A stretch of DNA of 64,000 nt from Bacillus australimaris (GCF_001307105.1 NZ_LGYN01000027.1:248001-312000); one strand, 5' to 3'; positions 18,281 through 27,741 are shown, counted from the stretch's first letter. Notes: generated by a model not told the origin, from the letters alone. Translations and numbers: made by a program.

Positions 18281-20122
18281 ATGGAGCATACATCTGTTTC
18301 ATCACTCGTTGTCGTAATTATTGTCGCCTTTTTCACCCCCATTTTATTGCACCGATTTAAGCTGACCATTCCGGTCGTTGTAGCTGAAATCATCATGGGG
18401 CTCATCATTGGAAAAAGCGGTCTTCAACTGGTTGTCGAACATGATGCGTGGTTAGATACGTTATCTATGCTCGGTTTTATTTTTCTGATGTTTTTAAGTG
18501 GACTTGAAATAGATTTTTCTTCTTTTGAATCAAAGAAGAAAGCACGAGAACTTCCAAATGGCTTAAAAGAACCAAATACGTTTAAAGCAGCCACCATTAT
18601 TTTTCTTGGGGTATTTTGTATTTCTTTTATTTTGTCCTATGCGTTTGTACTCGCAGGGTTTATCCAAAATGCCTTCTTAATGACGCTCATTATATCTACC
18701 ATCTCATTAGGGGTTGTGGTTCCCACCTTAAAAGAGGAAAAGTTGATGCAGACGAATATCGGTCAAATTATTCTGCTTGTTGCGGTCATTGCTGATTTGG
18801 TCACGATGATTTTACTTGCTGTATTTTCCTCTATTTATGGAGATGGGACAGGAAACATGTGGCTCCTGCTCTTATTATTTGCTGCAGGTATTCTTCTTTA
18901 TTTATTTGGCCGCGTATTTAAGACAAAGTCGATTTTTGAGTCGATGTCAAAAGGCACCGTGCAAATTGGGACAAGGGCGATCTTTACTCTCATTATAGTC
19001 TTAGTTGCCTTATCTGAATCACTTGGGGCAGAAAATATTCTTGGGGCGTTTTTAGCCGGCGTCCTTGTGTCTCTTCTTTCGCCCAATAAAGAGCTTGTCC
19101 AGCAGCTGGACTCCTTTGGATACGGATTTTTAATCCCGATCTTTTTCGTGATGGTCGGAGTGGATCTGAACATATGGGCACTGTTTAAAGACCCAACCAT
19201 TATGATCATGATTCCGCTTTTGTTTATTGCATTGCTTATTAGTAAGCTCATTCCGATCCTTTATTTGAAAAAATGGTATGACATGAAAAAGGTCATCGGC
19301 TCCGGCTTTTTATTAACTTCAACGTTATCACTCGTTATTGCAGCTGCTACAATTGGTGAGCGGCTCGGTGTCATTGATCACAAAATGTCTGGAGCACTCA
19401 TTTTAGTCGCTGTGTTAACAAGTATTTTAACACCTGTTTGGTTTAAAGCACTGTTTAAAAAAGAACAAGCAGCAAGCCATAAGAAGCGTGTGACTTTTAT
19501 TGGTGCAAATCAGCTGACCTTACCTGTCACACTTGATTTGCATCAGGATGAATATGATATTCGAATTTTGCATGTCTTTCAAGAAAATAAGGAAGCGCTG
19601 CTGGCAGATTCCATTTTTGAAGTCGAATCAATTGAGCAATACGATGATGAGACGCTGAGGAAGGCAGGCATCGGTCAAGAGGATGTCCTCGTTGTAGCAA
19701 CAGGCAGTGAGACGAAAAATAAGGAAATTGCTTTATTTGCAAAAGAAGAAGGAGCGAAACAAGTCATTGCAAGTGTCAATAAAGCAGAAACGGAGCTGAC
19801 ATTGAAGGAAGCAGGCGTTGATACGTTTTCTACTTTCCTATCATCTAAAACGGTGCTAAGAGCTTTGATTGAAGCACCTGATGCGATTCGTTTGTTAACA
19901 AATGAGGATACTTCTTTGTATCAAATTCAAATGAATAATCATCGTTATCATAATGTCATGCTGCGAGAATTTCCTTTTACGGGTGACTTGGTATTTGTCC
20001 GTATTTTCAGAGGGATAGACAGTTTAGTCCCGCATGGAGATACGACGCTTAGAAGCGGCGACCGTGTGCTTGTATCGGGCTCCCGGGAGTATGTGGCAGG
20101 ACTAAGAGCCCAACTAGAGTGA
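18281..20122 (+). CDS. yjbQ: CPA2-family monovalent cation:proton antiporter YjbQ
   Basis: Membrane antiporter of 613 residues. The first 390 residues hold about 12 membrane segments of the Na/H-exchanger fold (LIIGKSGLQL, LGAFLAGVLVSL, FFVMVGVDLNI). They are followed by a TrkA-N nucleotide-binding domain (from about 405) and a TrkA-C domain at the end (GDRVLVSGSREYV), the layout of KefB/C-type transporters gated by a nucleotide or metabolite. The ATG at 18281 follows AGGAGG. It precedes the TPP riboswitch but is a separate unit. Confidence 0.92.
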   Translation: MEHTSVSSLVVVIIVAFFTPILLHRFKLTIPVVVAEIIMGLIIGKSGLQLVVEHDAWLDTLSMLGFIFLMFLSGLEIDFSSFESKKKARELPNGLKEPNTFKAATIIFLGVFCISFILSYAFVLAGFIQNAFLMTLIISTISLGVVVPTLKEEKLMQTNIGQIILLVAVIADLVTMILLAVFSSIYGDGTGNMWLLLLLFAAGILLYLFGRVFKTKSIFESMSKGTVQIGTRAIFTLIIVLVALSESLGAENILGAFLAGVLVSLLSPNKELVQQLDSFGYGFLIPIFFVMVGVDLNIWALFKDPTIMIMIPLLFIALLISKLIPILYLKKWYDMKKVIGSGFLLTSTLSLVIAAATIGERLGVIDHKMSGALILVAVLTSILTPVWFKALFKKEQAASHKKRVTFIGANQLTLPVTLDLHQDEYDIRILHVFQENKEALLADSIFEVESIEQYDDETLRKAGIGQEDVLVVATGSETKNKEIALFAKEEGAKQVIASVNKAETELTLKEAGVDTFSTFLSSKTVLRALIEAPDAIRLLTNEDTSLYQIQMNNHRYHNVMLREFPFTGDLVFVRIFRGIDSLVPHGDTTLRSGDRVLVSGSREYVAGLRAQLE

Positions 20123-20186
20123 CAATGAACCCTTGACCAATGAACAATTCCTGATTAAGATAGAGGTACAACATCATATATTTGAT

Positions 20187-20280
20187 CCACTAGGGGAGTC
20201 CTTTAAAAGGGCTGAGATAAAAGTGTTGACTTTTAGACCCTCATTACCTGAACAGGTTCATACCTGCGTAGGGAAGTGGT
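20187..20280 (+). promoter_or_regulatory. TPP riboswitch (THI element)
   Basis: The conserved THI-box blocks are present: GGGGAGTCC, GGGCTGAGA, ACCTGAACAGGTT and GCGTAGGGAAGTGG. The outer stem is CCAC (20187) with GTGG (20279). It senses thiamine pyrophosphate and controls the thi operon through the terminator that follows. Confidence 0.97.
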
Positions 20281-20310
20281 GCGGTTTTTGACTATGCTTT
20301 TTACAAATTC

Positions 20311-20345
20311 CAAGCCACTTTCCATGCGGAAAGTGGCTTTTTTAT
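20311..20345 (+). terminator. Riboswitch-controlled terminator
   Basis: AAGCCACTTTCC / GGAAAGTGGCTT hairpin with a T-run. Its AGCCACTT arm is complementary to the GGGAAGTGG end of the aptamer, so ligand binding and termination are linked. Confidence 0.92.
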
Positions 20346-20369
20346 ATGGAAAAACAGGAGGAGAGGAAC

Positions 20370-21080
20370 ATGACGTTTTCAATAGAATGTAAAGAGGCAG
20401 CAGCAACATGGTGGAATGGAAGCTTTACGCATCCTTTTGTTAAAGGGATTGGAGATGGCACACTTTCACTTGATCGTTTCACCTATTATGTGATGCAGGA
20501 TTCGTATTATTTAACTCATTTTGCAAAGGTGCAATCATATGGAGCGGCGATTAGTGAGGACTTACATACGACGGGCAGAATGGCATATCATGCCCAGGGC
20601 ACGTATGAAGCAGAGCTGTCATTGCATAGAAAATTTACAGAGCTTCTGCAAATTTCTGATGAAGCCATTGAGAACTTTAAGCCTTCTCCCACTGCTTATG
20701 CGTATACCTCTCATATGTACCGATCTGTAAAAAGCGGACGGTTCGAAGAGATTTTAGCTGCGTTATTACCGTGTTACTGGCTCTATTATGAGGTGGGTGA
20801 AAAGCTGAAACAAACAACACCTGATCATCCGATTTATCAAGAATGGATTTTGACATATGGAGGCGATTGGTTTAAGGAACTCGTCTTTGAACAAGTCAAC
20901 CGTTTTGATGAACTCGCAGAAAAAGCACCTGACCATGTACGGGCGAATATGAAAGAAAATTTTGTGATTTCAAGCTATTACGAATACCATTTTTGGGAGA
21001 TGGCGTATCAAAAAGAAATGTGGCAAACAGCATGTTTAGATGGGGTTGGTGCAAATGGAACTCCACGCAGTGACAAATGA
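20370..21080 (+). CDS. tenA: Aminopyrimidine aminohydrolase TenA
   Basis: Salvages thiamine breakdown products by hydrolysing aminomethyl pyrimidine to HMP. It is a 236-residue all-helical protein. The family Asp and Tyr positions are in DSYYLTHFAK, and the catalytic Cys in LLPCYWLYYEVG near residue 135. A conserved Glu lies in the C-terminal SSYYEYHFWEMAY. The ATG at 20370 follows GGAGGAGAGG. It is the first gene of the thiamine operon under the TPP riboswitch; its 3' end overlaps tenI. Confidence 0.95.
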   Translation: MTFSIECKEAAATWWNGSFTHPFVKGIGDGTLSLDRFTYYVMQDSYYLTHFAKVQSYGAAISEDLHTTGRMAYHAQGTYEAELSLHRKFTELLQISDEAIENFKPSPTAYAYTSHMYRSVKSGRFEEILAALLPCYWLYYEVGEKLKQTTPDHPIYQEWILTYGGDWFKELVFEQVNRFDELAEKAPDHVRANMKENFVISSYYEYHFWEMAYQKEMWQTACLDGVGANGTPRSDK

Positions 21081-21672
21081 TTCGCTTCCCGCAGATGAAT
21101 TGATTCAACAAATAAAAGCCATCGCATCTGAAGTGGAATTTATTCATATCCGAGAACGGTCTAAAACAGCAAGTGAGCTTGTTGCTCTCGTGAAAAATCT
21201 TCTTTTAGAAGGTGTACCGAAGGAAAAGCTCGTGATCAATGATCGAGTCGACGTTGCGCTGCTCACCAATATTCACCGGGTACACCTTCCGGGTCACAGC
21301 TTTTCGCCAAAAGAGCTGCGGAACAAATTCCCTCACCTTCATGCGGGCGTGTCTGTTCATTCGATAGAAGAAGCGAAAGCGGCAGAGAGAAATGGAGCAG
21401 AGTATGTCATGTTTGGGCACGTATATGACACCTCATGTAAACCAGGACTTAAGGCAAGAGGTGTACAGCTTTTGAAAGAACTGACATCGGCATTGTCCAT
21501 TCCGGTAGTGGCCATTGGCGGATTGACACCTGACCGAATTCCCGAAATGAAACACGCAAATGTGAAAGGGATTGCTGTCATGTCTGGTATTTTCACTCAT
21601 CATCAGCCGCGCATGATGGCACAAGCATTTTCGAAAAAGGTAAAGGAGAATCCTTATGAAGAAGCATTATGA
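21055..21672 (+). CDS. tenI: Thiazole tautomerase TenI
   Basis: Aromatises the thiazole phosphate carboxylate made by ThiG. It has 205 residues with a ThiE-like TIM barrel: VEFIHIRERSK, KLVINDRVDVALL, GVSVHSIEEA, VVAIGGLTP. The His in ...SKTASELV...HIRER and VHSI contexts fits TenI rather than thiamine phosphate synthase, and the protein begins MELHA as in B. subtilis TenI. The ATG at 21055 lies inside the tenA 3' end (26-base overlap), so translation is coupled. Confidence 0.9.
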   Translation: MELHAVTNDSLPADELIQQIKAIASEVEFIHIRERSKTASELVALVKNLLLEGVPKEKLVINDRVDVALLTNIHRVHLPGHSFSPKELRNKFPHLHAGVSVHSIEEAKAAERNGAEYVMFGHVYDTSCKPGLKARGVQLLKELTSALSIPVVAIGGLTPDRIPEMKHANVKGIAVMSGIFTHHQPRMMAQAFSKKVKENPYEEAL

Positions 21673-22768
21673 CGTTGCAATCATTGGTGGTGGAATCATA
21701 GGGATGTCCATTGCCTATCATCTTGCAAAAGCAGGAAAGCAGGTCGTCTTATTTGAAGCGAATGAGATAGGGAAGCAAACGACAAGTGCGGCTGCGGGGA
21801 TGCTCGGTGCTCATGCTGAAGGAGAGGGTTATGAGGATATTTTCTTTCAAGTAGGCAGAGCGAGCCAGGCTTTGTACAAGAAGTTAAAAATCGATCTTTT
21901 GCATGAATCAGGCATTGATATTCGAACATCAGCTGGCGGTATCATGAAGGTGGCCTTTACAGCAGAAGAGAAACAAGCCCTTTGCCGGATGCAGCATTTG
22001 TCTACATTTAAGTGGCTTGACGCTGGCAGCGTAAAAAAATGCATGCCTCAAATCACAGATCACATGCTGGGAGCAGGTTTGATTGAAGAGGATGTTCATG
22101 TAGAGCCTTATGCCGTATGCAGGGCATTATGGCAGGCATCGGTCCAGTACGGAGCCGATGTGAAGGAGTGTACACCTGTGATCGAAGTGAAGCAGGATAA
22201 AGAAACGTTAACTGTGAGAACAACGAAGGGCACAATCACATGTGATGACCTGGCAGTCGCGAGTGGTGTATGGTCTGGCCGCTTTTTTGAAGAGCTCGGA
22301 TTATCTCATTCTCTTTATCCAGTAAAAGGGGAATGTGTGTCTGTATGGAATAACGGCCCAGCGCTTACGCACACCATTTACCATGACCATTGTTATATCG
22401 TTCAACGAGATAGCGGGAAGCTGGTCATCGGTGCAACGATGAAACCAAATGAGTGGGAGGCTGTTCCAACGCTTGGCGGTATGGAAGCTGTGATTCAAAA
22501 GGCGTCTCAGCTCATGCCTTCTATTAAGGAGATGCCGATTGAAGAGTGCTGGGCAGGCCTCAGACCGGCGACAAGCGACCGGCATCCCTATATCGGAAGA
22601 CATCCAGAAGACAAGCGTATTCTTTTTGCCGCAGGGCATTATAGGAATGGTATTTTACTTGCGCCGATTACTGGAGAAATCATTCGTGACCTCATATTAG
22701 ACGAACCAGTCAAAGAGGAATGGCTTCACGCATTTCGTATTGGACGAAAGGAGGCACTATTTGTATGA
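21656..22768 (+). CDS. thiO: Glycine oxidase ThiO
   Basis: FAD enzyme that oxidises glycine to iminoacetate (dehydroglycine), the precursor for the thiazole ring. It has 370 residues. The dinucleotide-binding Rossmann motif is at the N-terminus (VAIIGGGIIGMSIAYHLA), and the C-terminal FAD motif is GHYRNGILLAPITGE. The start overlaps the tenI end by 17 bases. Known as GoxB in B. subtilis. It works with ThiS, ThiG and ThiF encoded directly downstream. Confidence 0.94.
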   Translation: MKKHYDVAIIGGGIIGMSIAYHLAKAGKQVVLFEANEIGKQTTSAAAGMLGAHAEGEGYEDIFFQVGRASQALYKKLKIDLLHESGIDIRTSAGGIMKVAFTAEEKQALCRMQHLSTFKWLDAGSVKKCMPQITDHMLGAGLIEEDVHVEPYAVCRALWQASVQYGADVKECTPVIEVKQDKETLTVRTTKGTITCDDLAVASGVWSGRFFEELGLSHSLYPVKGECVSVWNNGPALTHTIYHDHCYIVQRDSGKLVIGATMKPNEWEAVPTLGGMEAVIQKASQLMPSIKEMPIEECWAGLRPATSDRHPYIGRHPEDKRILFAAGHYRNGILLAPITGEIIRDLILDEPVKEEWLHAFRIGRKEALFV

Positions 22769-22968
22769 AAATTCAATTGAATGGCAGAATCGTTGATTTC
22801 GAACAAGAGAATGGAACGATTTATGACCTGCTATCAGCCTATCAGCTTGAAAACCGTGTGGTAATCGTTGAAAAGAACCAAGAAATCATTGATAAAGAAA
22901 CGTTTCAACAAACAGAAATTCAACCAAATGACACGATAGAAATCGTTCATTTTGTAGGAGGAGGATGA
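22765..22968 (+). CDS. thiS: Sulfur carrier protein ThiS
   Basis: A 67-residue ubiquitin-like carrier whose C-terminal Gly is adenylated by ThiF and then carries sulfur as a thiocarboxylate. The C-terminus reads HFVGGG, with the needed terminal Gly-Gly. The ATG at 22765 overlaps the thiO stop (ATGA), and GGAGG lies upstream; the longer frame from 22720 runs inside thiO. Confidence 0.94.
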   Translation: MKIQLNGRIVDFEQENGTIYDLLSAYQLENRVVIVEKNQEIIDKETFQQTEIQPNDTIEIVHFVGGG

Positions 22969-22972
22969 CCCA

Positions 22973-23740
22973 ATGTTGCACATTGGCGGAAAAACATTCA
23001 CATCAAGACTATTACTTGGAACAGGGAAATATCCATCATTTGAGGTTCAAAAAGAAGCGGTGAACGTTTCAGAAGCAGAAATTTTAACCTTTGCTGTTAG
23101 AAGAATGAACATTTTCGAAGCATCTCAGCCTAATTTTTTGGAGCAGCTTGATTTATCAGCATATACATTGCTTCCGAATACAGCTGGTGCAAGCACTGCG
23201 GAAGAGGCAGTACGTATTGCCCGTTTAGCAAAGGCCTCTGGACTGTGTGACATGATCAAAGTAGAAGTCATCGGCTGTTCAAGATCTCTTCTGCCAGATC
23301 CAGTCGAAACGTTAAAAGCATCTGAAATGCTACTCGAAGAAGGTTTCATTGTGCTGCCATATACATCTGATGATGTGGTGCTGGCAAGAAAACTAGAAGA
23401 ACTCGGTGTCCACGCCATCATGCCAGGTGCTTCTCCCATTGGTTCAGGCCAAGGCTTACTAAATCCTCTGAATCTCTCCTTTATTATTGAGCAGGCGAAG
23501 GTACCGGTGATCATTGATGCTGGTGTAGGCTCTCCAAAGGATGCAGCTTATGCGATGGAGCTAGGGGCTGACGCTGTATTACTAAACACCGCTGTGTCTG
23601 GTGCAAAGGACCCTGTGAAAATGGCAAGAGCAATGAAGCTGGCGATTGAATCAGGAAGGCTGGGCTTTGAGGCAGGACGTATTCCATTGAAAAACTATGG
23701 GACAGCGAGCAGTCCGCAGGAAGGAATGCCAGCATTTTGA
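22973..23740 (+). CDS. thiG: Thiazole synthase ThiG
   Basis: Builds the thiazole phosphate carboxylate from deoxyxylulose phosphate, dehydroglycine and ThiS-bound sulfur. It has 255 residues in a TIM barrel. The Schiff-base Lys lies in DMIKVEVIG (about residue 96), and the phosphate-binding motifs are [14 protein letters not shown] and [21 protein letters not shown], which encodes the ThiS Gly tail, also serves as its ribosome site. Its stop overlaps the TTG start of thiF (TTGA). Confidence 0.95.
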   Translation: MLHIGGKTFTSRLLLGTGKYPSFEVQKEAVNVSEAEILTFAVRRMNIFEASQPNFLEQLDLSAYTLLPNTAGASTAEEAVRIARLAKASGLCDMIKVEVIGCSRSLLPDPVETLKASEMLLEEGFIVLPYTSDDVVLARKLEELGVHAIMPGASPIGSGQGLLNPLNLSFIIEQAKVPVIIDAGVGSPKDAAYAMELGADAVLLNTAVSGAKDPVKMARAMKLAIESGRLGFEAGRIPLKNYGTASSPQEGMPAF

Positions 23741-24747
23741 GCACACGTTATTCACGCCAAGAGCTTTTTCAGCCAATCGGTACAGAGGGGCAAAAGCGGC
23801 TAAAGAATGCAAAGGCTGTCATTATTGGAGCGGGGGCACTTGGAACAGCTAGTGCTGAAATGCTCGTTCGTGCCGGCGTTGGATCTGTCACCATTTTAGA
23901 TCGGGACTATATTGAATGGAGCAACCTTCAGCGGCAGCAGCTTTACACGGAGCAGGACGTGCAGGAGCGGCTGCCAAAGGCTGTGGCTGCAGAAAAAAGA
24001 CTCAAACAGGTAAACAGTGAAGTCAATGTGAGGGGAATTGTCATCGATGTGACGGCTCAACATATTGATGAACTTGTCAGCGGGGCTTCGATCATTGTGG
24101 ATGCAGCGGATAATTTTGAGGTGAGAATGATCGCAAATGATGCCGCTGTCAAACATCAAATTCCGTTCCTTTATGGAGCCTGTGTCGCCAGCTATGGCAT
24201 TCAATTTACTGTGATTCCTGGGGAAACGCCTTGTTTACACTGTCTGCTTGAACATTTACCCGCACAAGGCATGACTTGTGATACAGCCGGTATCATTAGT
24301 CCGGTTGTACAGCAGGTGGCGGCATATCAAGTGGCAGATGCACTTAAATATTTAACAGGACATCAAGTGACACCAATATTGAAATCGTTCGATTTATGGA
24401 AAAACGAACGGTCCGACATTCGGTCAGTGGCGTCTTTACAGAAAAAGCAATGTCCAAGCTGTGGACTGAAGACTTATCCATTTCTCTCATATGACAAGAG
24501 GGCGAAGGCAGATGTACTATGCGGCCGTAATACGGTACAAATCCGCAGTGCAGCAGAGGCGCCGCCTTTACATGAAGTGGCTCTTCGGTTAAAGAAAGCA
24601 GGGATGGATGTACTTGAAAATCCGTATTTGCTTTCTTGTCAAAAGAATGAGTATAAGCTTGTCTTATTTAAAGATGGCAGAGCGCTTGTACATGGTACAA
24701 ATGATATTGCCAAAGCAAGAACCATTTATCATCAATGGATTGGCTAA
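23737..24747 (+). CDS. thiF: ThiS adenylyltransferase ThiF
   Basis: E1-like enzyme that adenylates the ThiS C-terminus. It has 336 residues. The ATP site is [15 protein letters not shown] with the downstream Asp-Arg ([14 protein letters not shown]). A zinc site is formed by CLHC and CPSC. It uses a TTG start overlapping the thiG stop by 4 bases. The region beyond about residue 250 forms an extra C-terminal domain of some 80 residues. It is sixth in the riboswitch operon. Confidence 0.93.
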   Translation: MSTRYSRQELFQPIGTEGQKRLKNAKAVIIGAGALGTASAEMLVRAGVGSVTILDRDYIEWSNLQRQQLYTEQDVQERLPKAVAAEKRLKQVNSEVNVRGIVIDVTAQHIDELVSGASIIVDAADNFEVRMIANDAAVKHQIPFLYGACVASYGIQFTVIPGETPCLHCLLEHLPAQGMTCDTAGIISPVVQQVAAYQVADALKYLTGHQVTPILKSFDLWKNERSDIRSVASLQKKQCPSCGLKTYPFLSYDKRAKADVLCGRNTVQIRSAAEAPPLHEVALRLKKAGMDVLENPYLLSCQKNEYKLVLFKDGRALVHGTNDIAKARTIYHQWIG

Positions 24748-24763
24748 TGAGAGGTGAAAGGAA

Positions 24764-25570
24764 ATGACGATCAAAAAAGCATTCACAATCGCGGGTTCTG
24801 ATTCAGGCGGCGGAGCTGGCATTCAGGCAGATTTGAAAACTTTTCAGGAGCTCGGTGTATATGGAATGTCTGCGATTACAGCAATTACAGCGCAAAACAC
24901 ACTTGGTGTTCACGGGATATATCCACTTTCAATCGAGGCATTAGAGCGCCAAATAGATGCAGTGGCAGAAGATTTACGGCCAGATGCCGTCAAAACAGGG
25001 ATGCTGTGGAGTGCAGAAATGATCAAGGTAGTAGCTGAAAAAACGGTGCAATATGAAATGAAGTTGATTGTAGATCCAGTCATGATTGCAAAAGGAGGGG
25101 CTTCTTTATTAAATGAAGATGCGGTCTCTGCGATGAAAACACATTTGCTGCCTGTGAGCTATGCTGTAACACCGAATCTTCCTGAGGCAGAAGTACTGAC
25201 AGGCATACGTATTCAGACAAAAGAGGACCGCTTCTTAGCCGCAGAACGTCTTTATGAGCTCGGCACAAAACATGTCGTAATTAAAGGCGGTCACGGTCCA
25301 TCTGATGGTATGATTACAGACCTGTTGTATGATGGAAAAGGCTTTATTGAAGTCACAAATGAACATATCGATACACCACATACACATGGCACAGGCTGCA
25401 CGTTTGCAGCCGCATTAACAGCCGAAATTGCGAAAGGATATTCCATGAAGGAAGCCTTTGAAACAGCAGAAACCTTTGTCCATGAAGCCATTAAGTTTCC
25501 TTTGCATATTGGAGCTGGCCACGGGCCTACTAACCATTTTGCTTATCAGCAAAACAGGATGAAACGATAA
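24764..25570 (+). CDS. thiD: Hydroxymethylpyrimidine/phosphomethylpyrimidine kinase ThiD
   Basis: Phosphorylates HMP to HMP-PP in two steps for thiamine synthesis. The 268-residue ribokinase-like protein has the N-terminal GSDSGGGAGIQADLKTF motif, TAITAQNT for the pyrimidine, and the catalytic anion hole GTGCTFAAALTAEIA with the base Cys or Asp. Ribosome site AGGTGAAAGGA lies upstream. It is the last gene of the thi operon; a terminator follows. Corresponds to B. subtilis yjbV. Confidence 0.94.
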   Translation: MTIKKAFTIAGSDSGGGAGIQADLKTFQELGVYGMSAITAITAQNTLGVHGIYPLSIEALERQIDAVAEDLRPDAVKTGMLWSAEMIKVVAEKTVQYEMKLIVDPVMIAKGGASLLNEDAVSAMKTHLLPVSYAVTPNLPEAEVLTGIRIQTKEDRFLAAERLYELGTKHVVIKGGHGPSDGMITDLLYDGKGFIEVTNEHIDTPHTHGTGCTFAAALTAEIAKGYSMKEAFETAETFVHEAIKFPLHIGAGHGPTNHFAYQQNRMKR

Positions 25571-25578
25571 GGAAATGG

Positions 25579-25610
25579 AACCGTCTTCACTTGCGAGGGC
25601 GGTTTTTTCA
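25579..25610 (+). terminator. Terminator of the thi operon
   Basis: AACCGTC.../...GGGCGGTT imperfect stem and T-run. Confidence 0.75.
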
Positions 25611-25639
25611 TGAAAAAGAAACTTTCTTTCAAGCGGAAA

Positions 25640-25686
25640 TTGTCATTCTCTTATGATCTGTGATAATATTATGATCAGGTACTAAT
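25640..25686 (+). promoter_or_regulatory. fabI promoter with FapR-like operator
   Basis: TTGTCA at 25640-25645 and an extended -10 TGTGATAAT ending at 25667 form a sigma-A promoter. At 25669-25686 an 18-base site ending in GGTACTAAT overlaps the expected transcription start. It matches the FapR consensus (TTAGTACCTGNTACTAAT) completely in the right half and partly in the left. FapR represses fabI in B. subtilis. Confidence 0.75.
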
Positions 25687-25721
25687 ACTATGTCTTGAAA
25701 AAATAGGAGGCTTTATTACAT

Positions 25722-26498
25722 ATGAACTTTTCTTTAGAAGGTCGTAATATCGTGGTGATGGGTGTTGCCAATAAACGAAGCATCGCTTGGGGAATTGCCC
25801 GCTCACTTCACGAAGCTGGAGCTCGTTTGATTTTTACTTATGTTGGAGATCGTCTTGCTGAATCTGTAAAAGAGCTTGCAAGCACACTTGAACGTGATGA
25901 TTCAATCATTCTTCCATGTGATGTGACAAGTGATGAAGAAATCGAAAAATGTTTTGCTACAATCAAAGAAGAAGTACAAGTTATTCATGGTGTTGCGCAT
26001 GCGATTGCATTTGCAAACAAGGAAGAGCTTGTCGGTGAATACTTGAACACGAACCGTGAAGGTTTCCTGTTGGCTCACAACATCAGTGCATACTCCTTAA
26101 CAGCCGTAGCAAAAGCAGCACGCCCATTGATGACAGAGGGTGGAAGCATTGTGACGCTTACATACCTAGGCGGAGAGCGTGTTGTATCTAACTACAACGT
26201 AATGGGTGTAGCGAAAGCATCACTTGAAGCAAGTGTGAAATATTTAGCAGCTGATTTAGGCGCAGAAGGCATCCGTGTGAACAGTATTTCTGCTGGTCCA
26301 ATTCGTACGTTATCTGCAAAAGGCATCAGCGGCTTTAATACAATTCTGAAGGATATTGAAGAGCGTGCACCGCTTCGTCGTACAACGACTCCTGAAGAAG
26401 TTGGCGATACAGCTCTATTCTTATTCAGTGATTTATCTCGCGGCATGACAGGTGAGACTCTGCACGTTGATTCTGGCTTCCATATCATTGCCCGCTAA
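25722..26498 (+). CDS. fabI: Enoyl-ACP reductase FabI
   Basis: NAD(P)H enzyme for the last reduction in each fatty-acid elongation cycle and the target of triclosan. The 258-residue protein has VMGVANKRSIAWGIA at the cofactor site and the catalytic Tyr-x6-Lys in SNYNVMGVAKASLE (Tyr about 157). The ATG follows GGAGGC. It is a single gene between two terminators, with a FapR-like operator. Confidence 0.95.
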   Translation: MNFSLEGRNIVVMGVANKRSIAWGIARSLHEAGARLIFTYVGDRLAESVKELASTLERDDSIILPCDVTSDEEIEKCFATIKEEVQVIHGVAHAIAFANKEELVGEYLNTNREGFLLAHNISAYSLTAVAKAARPLMTEGGSIVTLTYLGGERVVSNYNVMGVAKASLEASVKYLAADLGAEGIRVNSISAGPIRTLSAKGISGFNTILKDIEERAPLRRTTTPEEVGDTALFLFSDLSRGMTGETLHVDSGFHIIAR

Positions 26499-26511
26499 AT
26501 GAATACGTGAC

Positions 26512-26547
26512 TTGCAGCATACCGAGAAGGGTATGCTGTTTTTTTAT
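26512..26547 (+). terminator. Terminator of fabI
   Basis: CAGCATACC / GGTATGCTG-type stem with a T-run. Confidence 0.85.
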
Positions 26548-26611
26548 TTTTCTTCTGATTTGAGGCTTCCGTTCATATATATAAGGAATGAATCATTCGG
26601 GAGGGATTAGT

Positions 26612-27262
26612 ATGTCAAATAAAGGTGATGAGAATCAAAAGCCGCTGATGTATATTGTTCAGCCGAGTTATCACGAATCAAAGCCGGCTATGCAACATAT
26701 TGTGAGAAAGCGAAAGAAATCAGAAAAACAGCCAGAAAGTGATCACAATGCAAAAGACGAGATCGAAGAAAGTACGCAGCATGAGCCTGCGGCTCAAGAA
26801 ATAGAGCAGAAGAAAGAATCAGAGCCGCCTGCACTTCAGCAAGAAAGAGATATCACACAAGAAGCTGAGTTTATAAAAGAACCAGAGATTACGCAAGAAG
26901 CCGAGCGTACACAGGAACAAGAGATCACACAAGAACCAGAGCTCATACAAAAGCGAGAGCCTCAGCAAGAAGAGGGAAACCAGCCAGAAGGTGTCTTTCA
27001 TGAAACAAAAGAAGAACCTAAAAGAAAACGAGTGAAAAAGCCTTTAAGTCAGATGAGTATTGATGAAAAAGTCGATTTTCTCACAAGACTGCCTCATAAT
27101 ATGCCAAGAGCTCTTTGTCTGATTGAAGCTGATGGGAAAACATATAGAGGAATCATCATGGATCGAAAAGATGATATAGTGGTCATTCGTACAGCAGGTG
27201 GGGGAAATCCAGTCGAGTTAGCAATTGCTGAGATTACTTCCATCCACCCGTTAGGTTTTTAA
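26612..27262 (+). CDS. cotO: Spore coat protein CotO
   Basis: Spore coat morphogenetic protein, needed in B. subtilis with CotE/CotH for late outer-coat assembly. It has 216 residues: a basic N-terminus, a highly acidic Gln/Glu-rich middle with degenerate repeats of ITQEPE/AE type (about residues 75-130), and a folded C-terminal part (KPLSQMSIDEKVDFLTRLP to ITSIHPLGF). The start at 26612 follows GGAGGG. It is convergent with the cotZYXWV cluster, as in B. subtilis. Confidence 0.88.
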   Translation: MSNKGDENQKPLMYIVQPSYHESKPAMQHIVRKRKKSEKQPESDHNAKDEIEESTQHEPAAQEIEQKKESEPPALQQERDITQEAEFIKEPEITQEAERTQEQEITQEPELIQKREPQQEEGNQPEGVFHETKEEPKRKRVKKPLSQMSIDEKVDFLTRLPHNMPRALCLIEADGKTYRGIIMDRKDDIVVIRTAGGGNPVELAIAEITSIHPLGF

Positions 27263-27267
27263 TAAAA

Positions 27268-27298
27268 GAAAAAAGTCCCATATAGGGACTTTTTTTGT
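27268..27298 (+). terminator. Terminator between cotO and cotZ
   Basis: AAAAGTCCC / GGGACTTTTT hairpin, A-rich and T-rich on its two sides, so it can serve both converging genes. Confidence 0.85.
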
Positions 27299-27741
27299 TA
27301 GCAGTTACGGTTGATGAGTCGTGGATTTAGGCACTCGATTGCGCAGAAGCAGTCAAGGTCTACTTCAATGCAATACTTCGATTTTTCTAATCGGAACACA
27401 TCACATACGGAATCTTTATCTGTAAAATCTAAAAGATGACGGTCTTTGTCAAATGCGATAAGCAAGCTGAGTGTTGCGCAGTGATCAGAGATGTGTTCGA
27501 CTCTGAAAAATGCAGTGCTGAAGCAAGGGCCTGCATCTACTTCTCCGACGTTACCGAATGCGACAAATGGTTTTGATTTGGATGTAAAGAGAACAAACGG
27601 TACAGTGTCACCTAATGAATGTGATGGAGAAAGGAGATTGCTGTAACAGCTGGTCGGGCAATCTTCTTCGACGGCATTTTGCAAGTCGTTAATGTTTTCA
27701 ACAGCCTCTGCTACACAGTTCCATGAATGTTTGCGGCTCAT
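27298..27741 (-). CDS. cotZ: Spore coat (crust) protein CotZ
   Basis: A 147-residue Cys-rich protein of the spore crust, the outermost layer. Shared CotY/CotZ features are visible: [37 protein letters not shown] and DLDCFCAIECLNPRL near the end. The start at 27741 gives the family N-terminus (MSRKHSW). It is a paralogue of the next gene cotY. It is expected to be read in the mother cell late in sporulation. Confidence 0.93.
   Translation of the reverse strand: MSRKHSWNCVAEAVENINDLQNAVEEDCPTSCYSNLLSPSHSLGDTVPFVLFTSKSKPFVAFGNVGEVDAGPCFSTAFFRVEHISDHCATLSLLIAFDKDRHLLDFTDKDSVCDVFRLEKSKYCIEVDLDCFCAIECLNPRLINRNC

Noticed and set aside
18898-19251. Open frames opposite yjbQ
   Set aside because: Antisense shadow of a membrane protein gene; no start signal.
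26830-27010. CRISPR-like or DNA tandem repeat array
   Set aside because: The repetition is in the protein (Glu/Gln-rich units) and irregular in DNA; no spacers or fixed repeat length. No CRISPR array was seen anywhere in the window.
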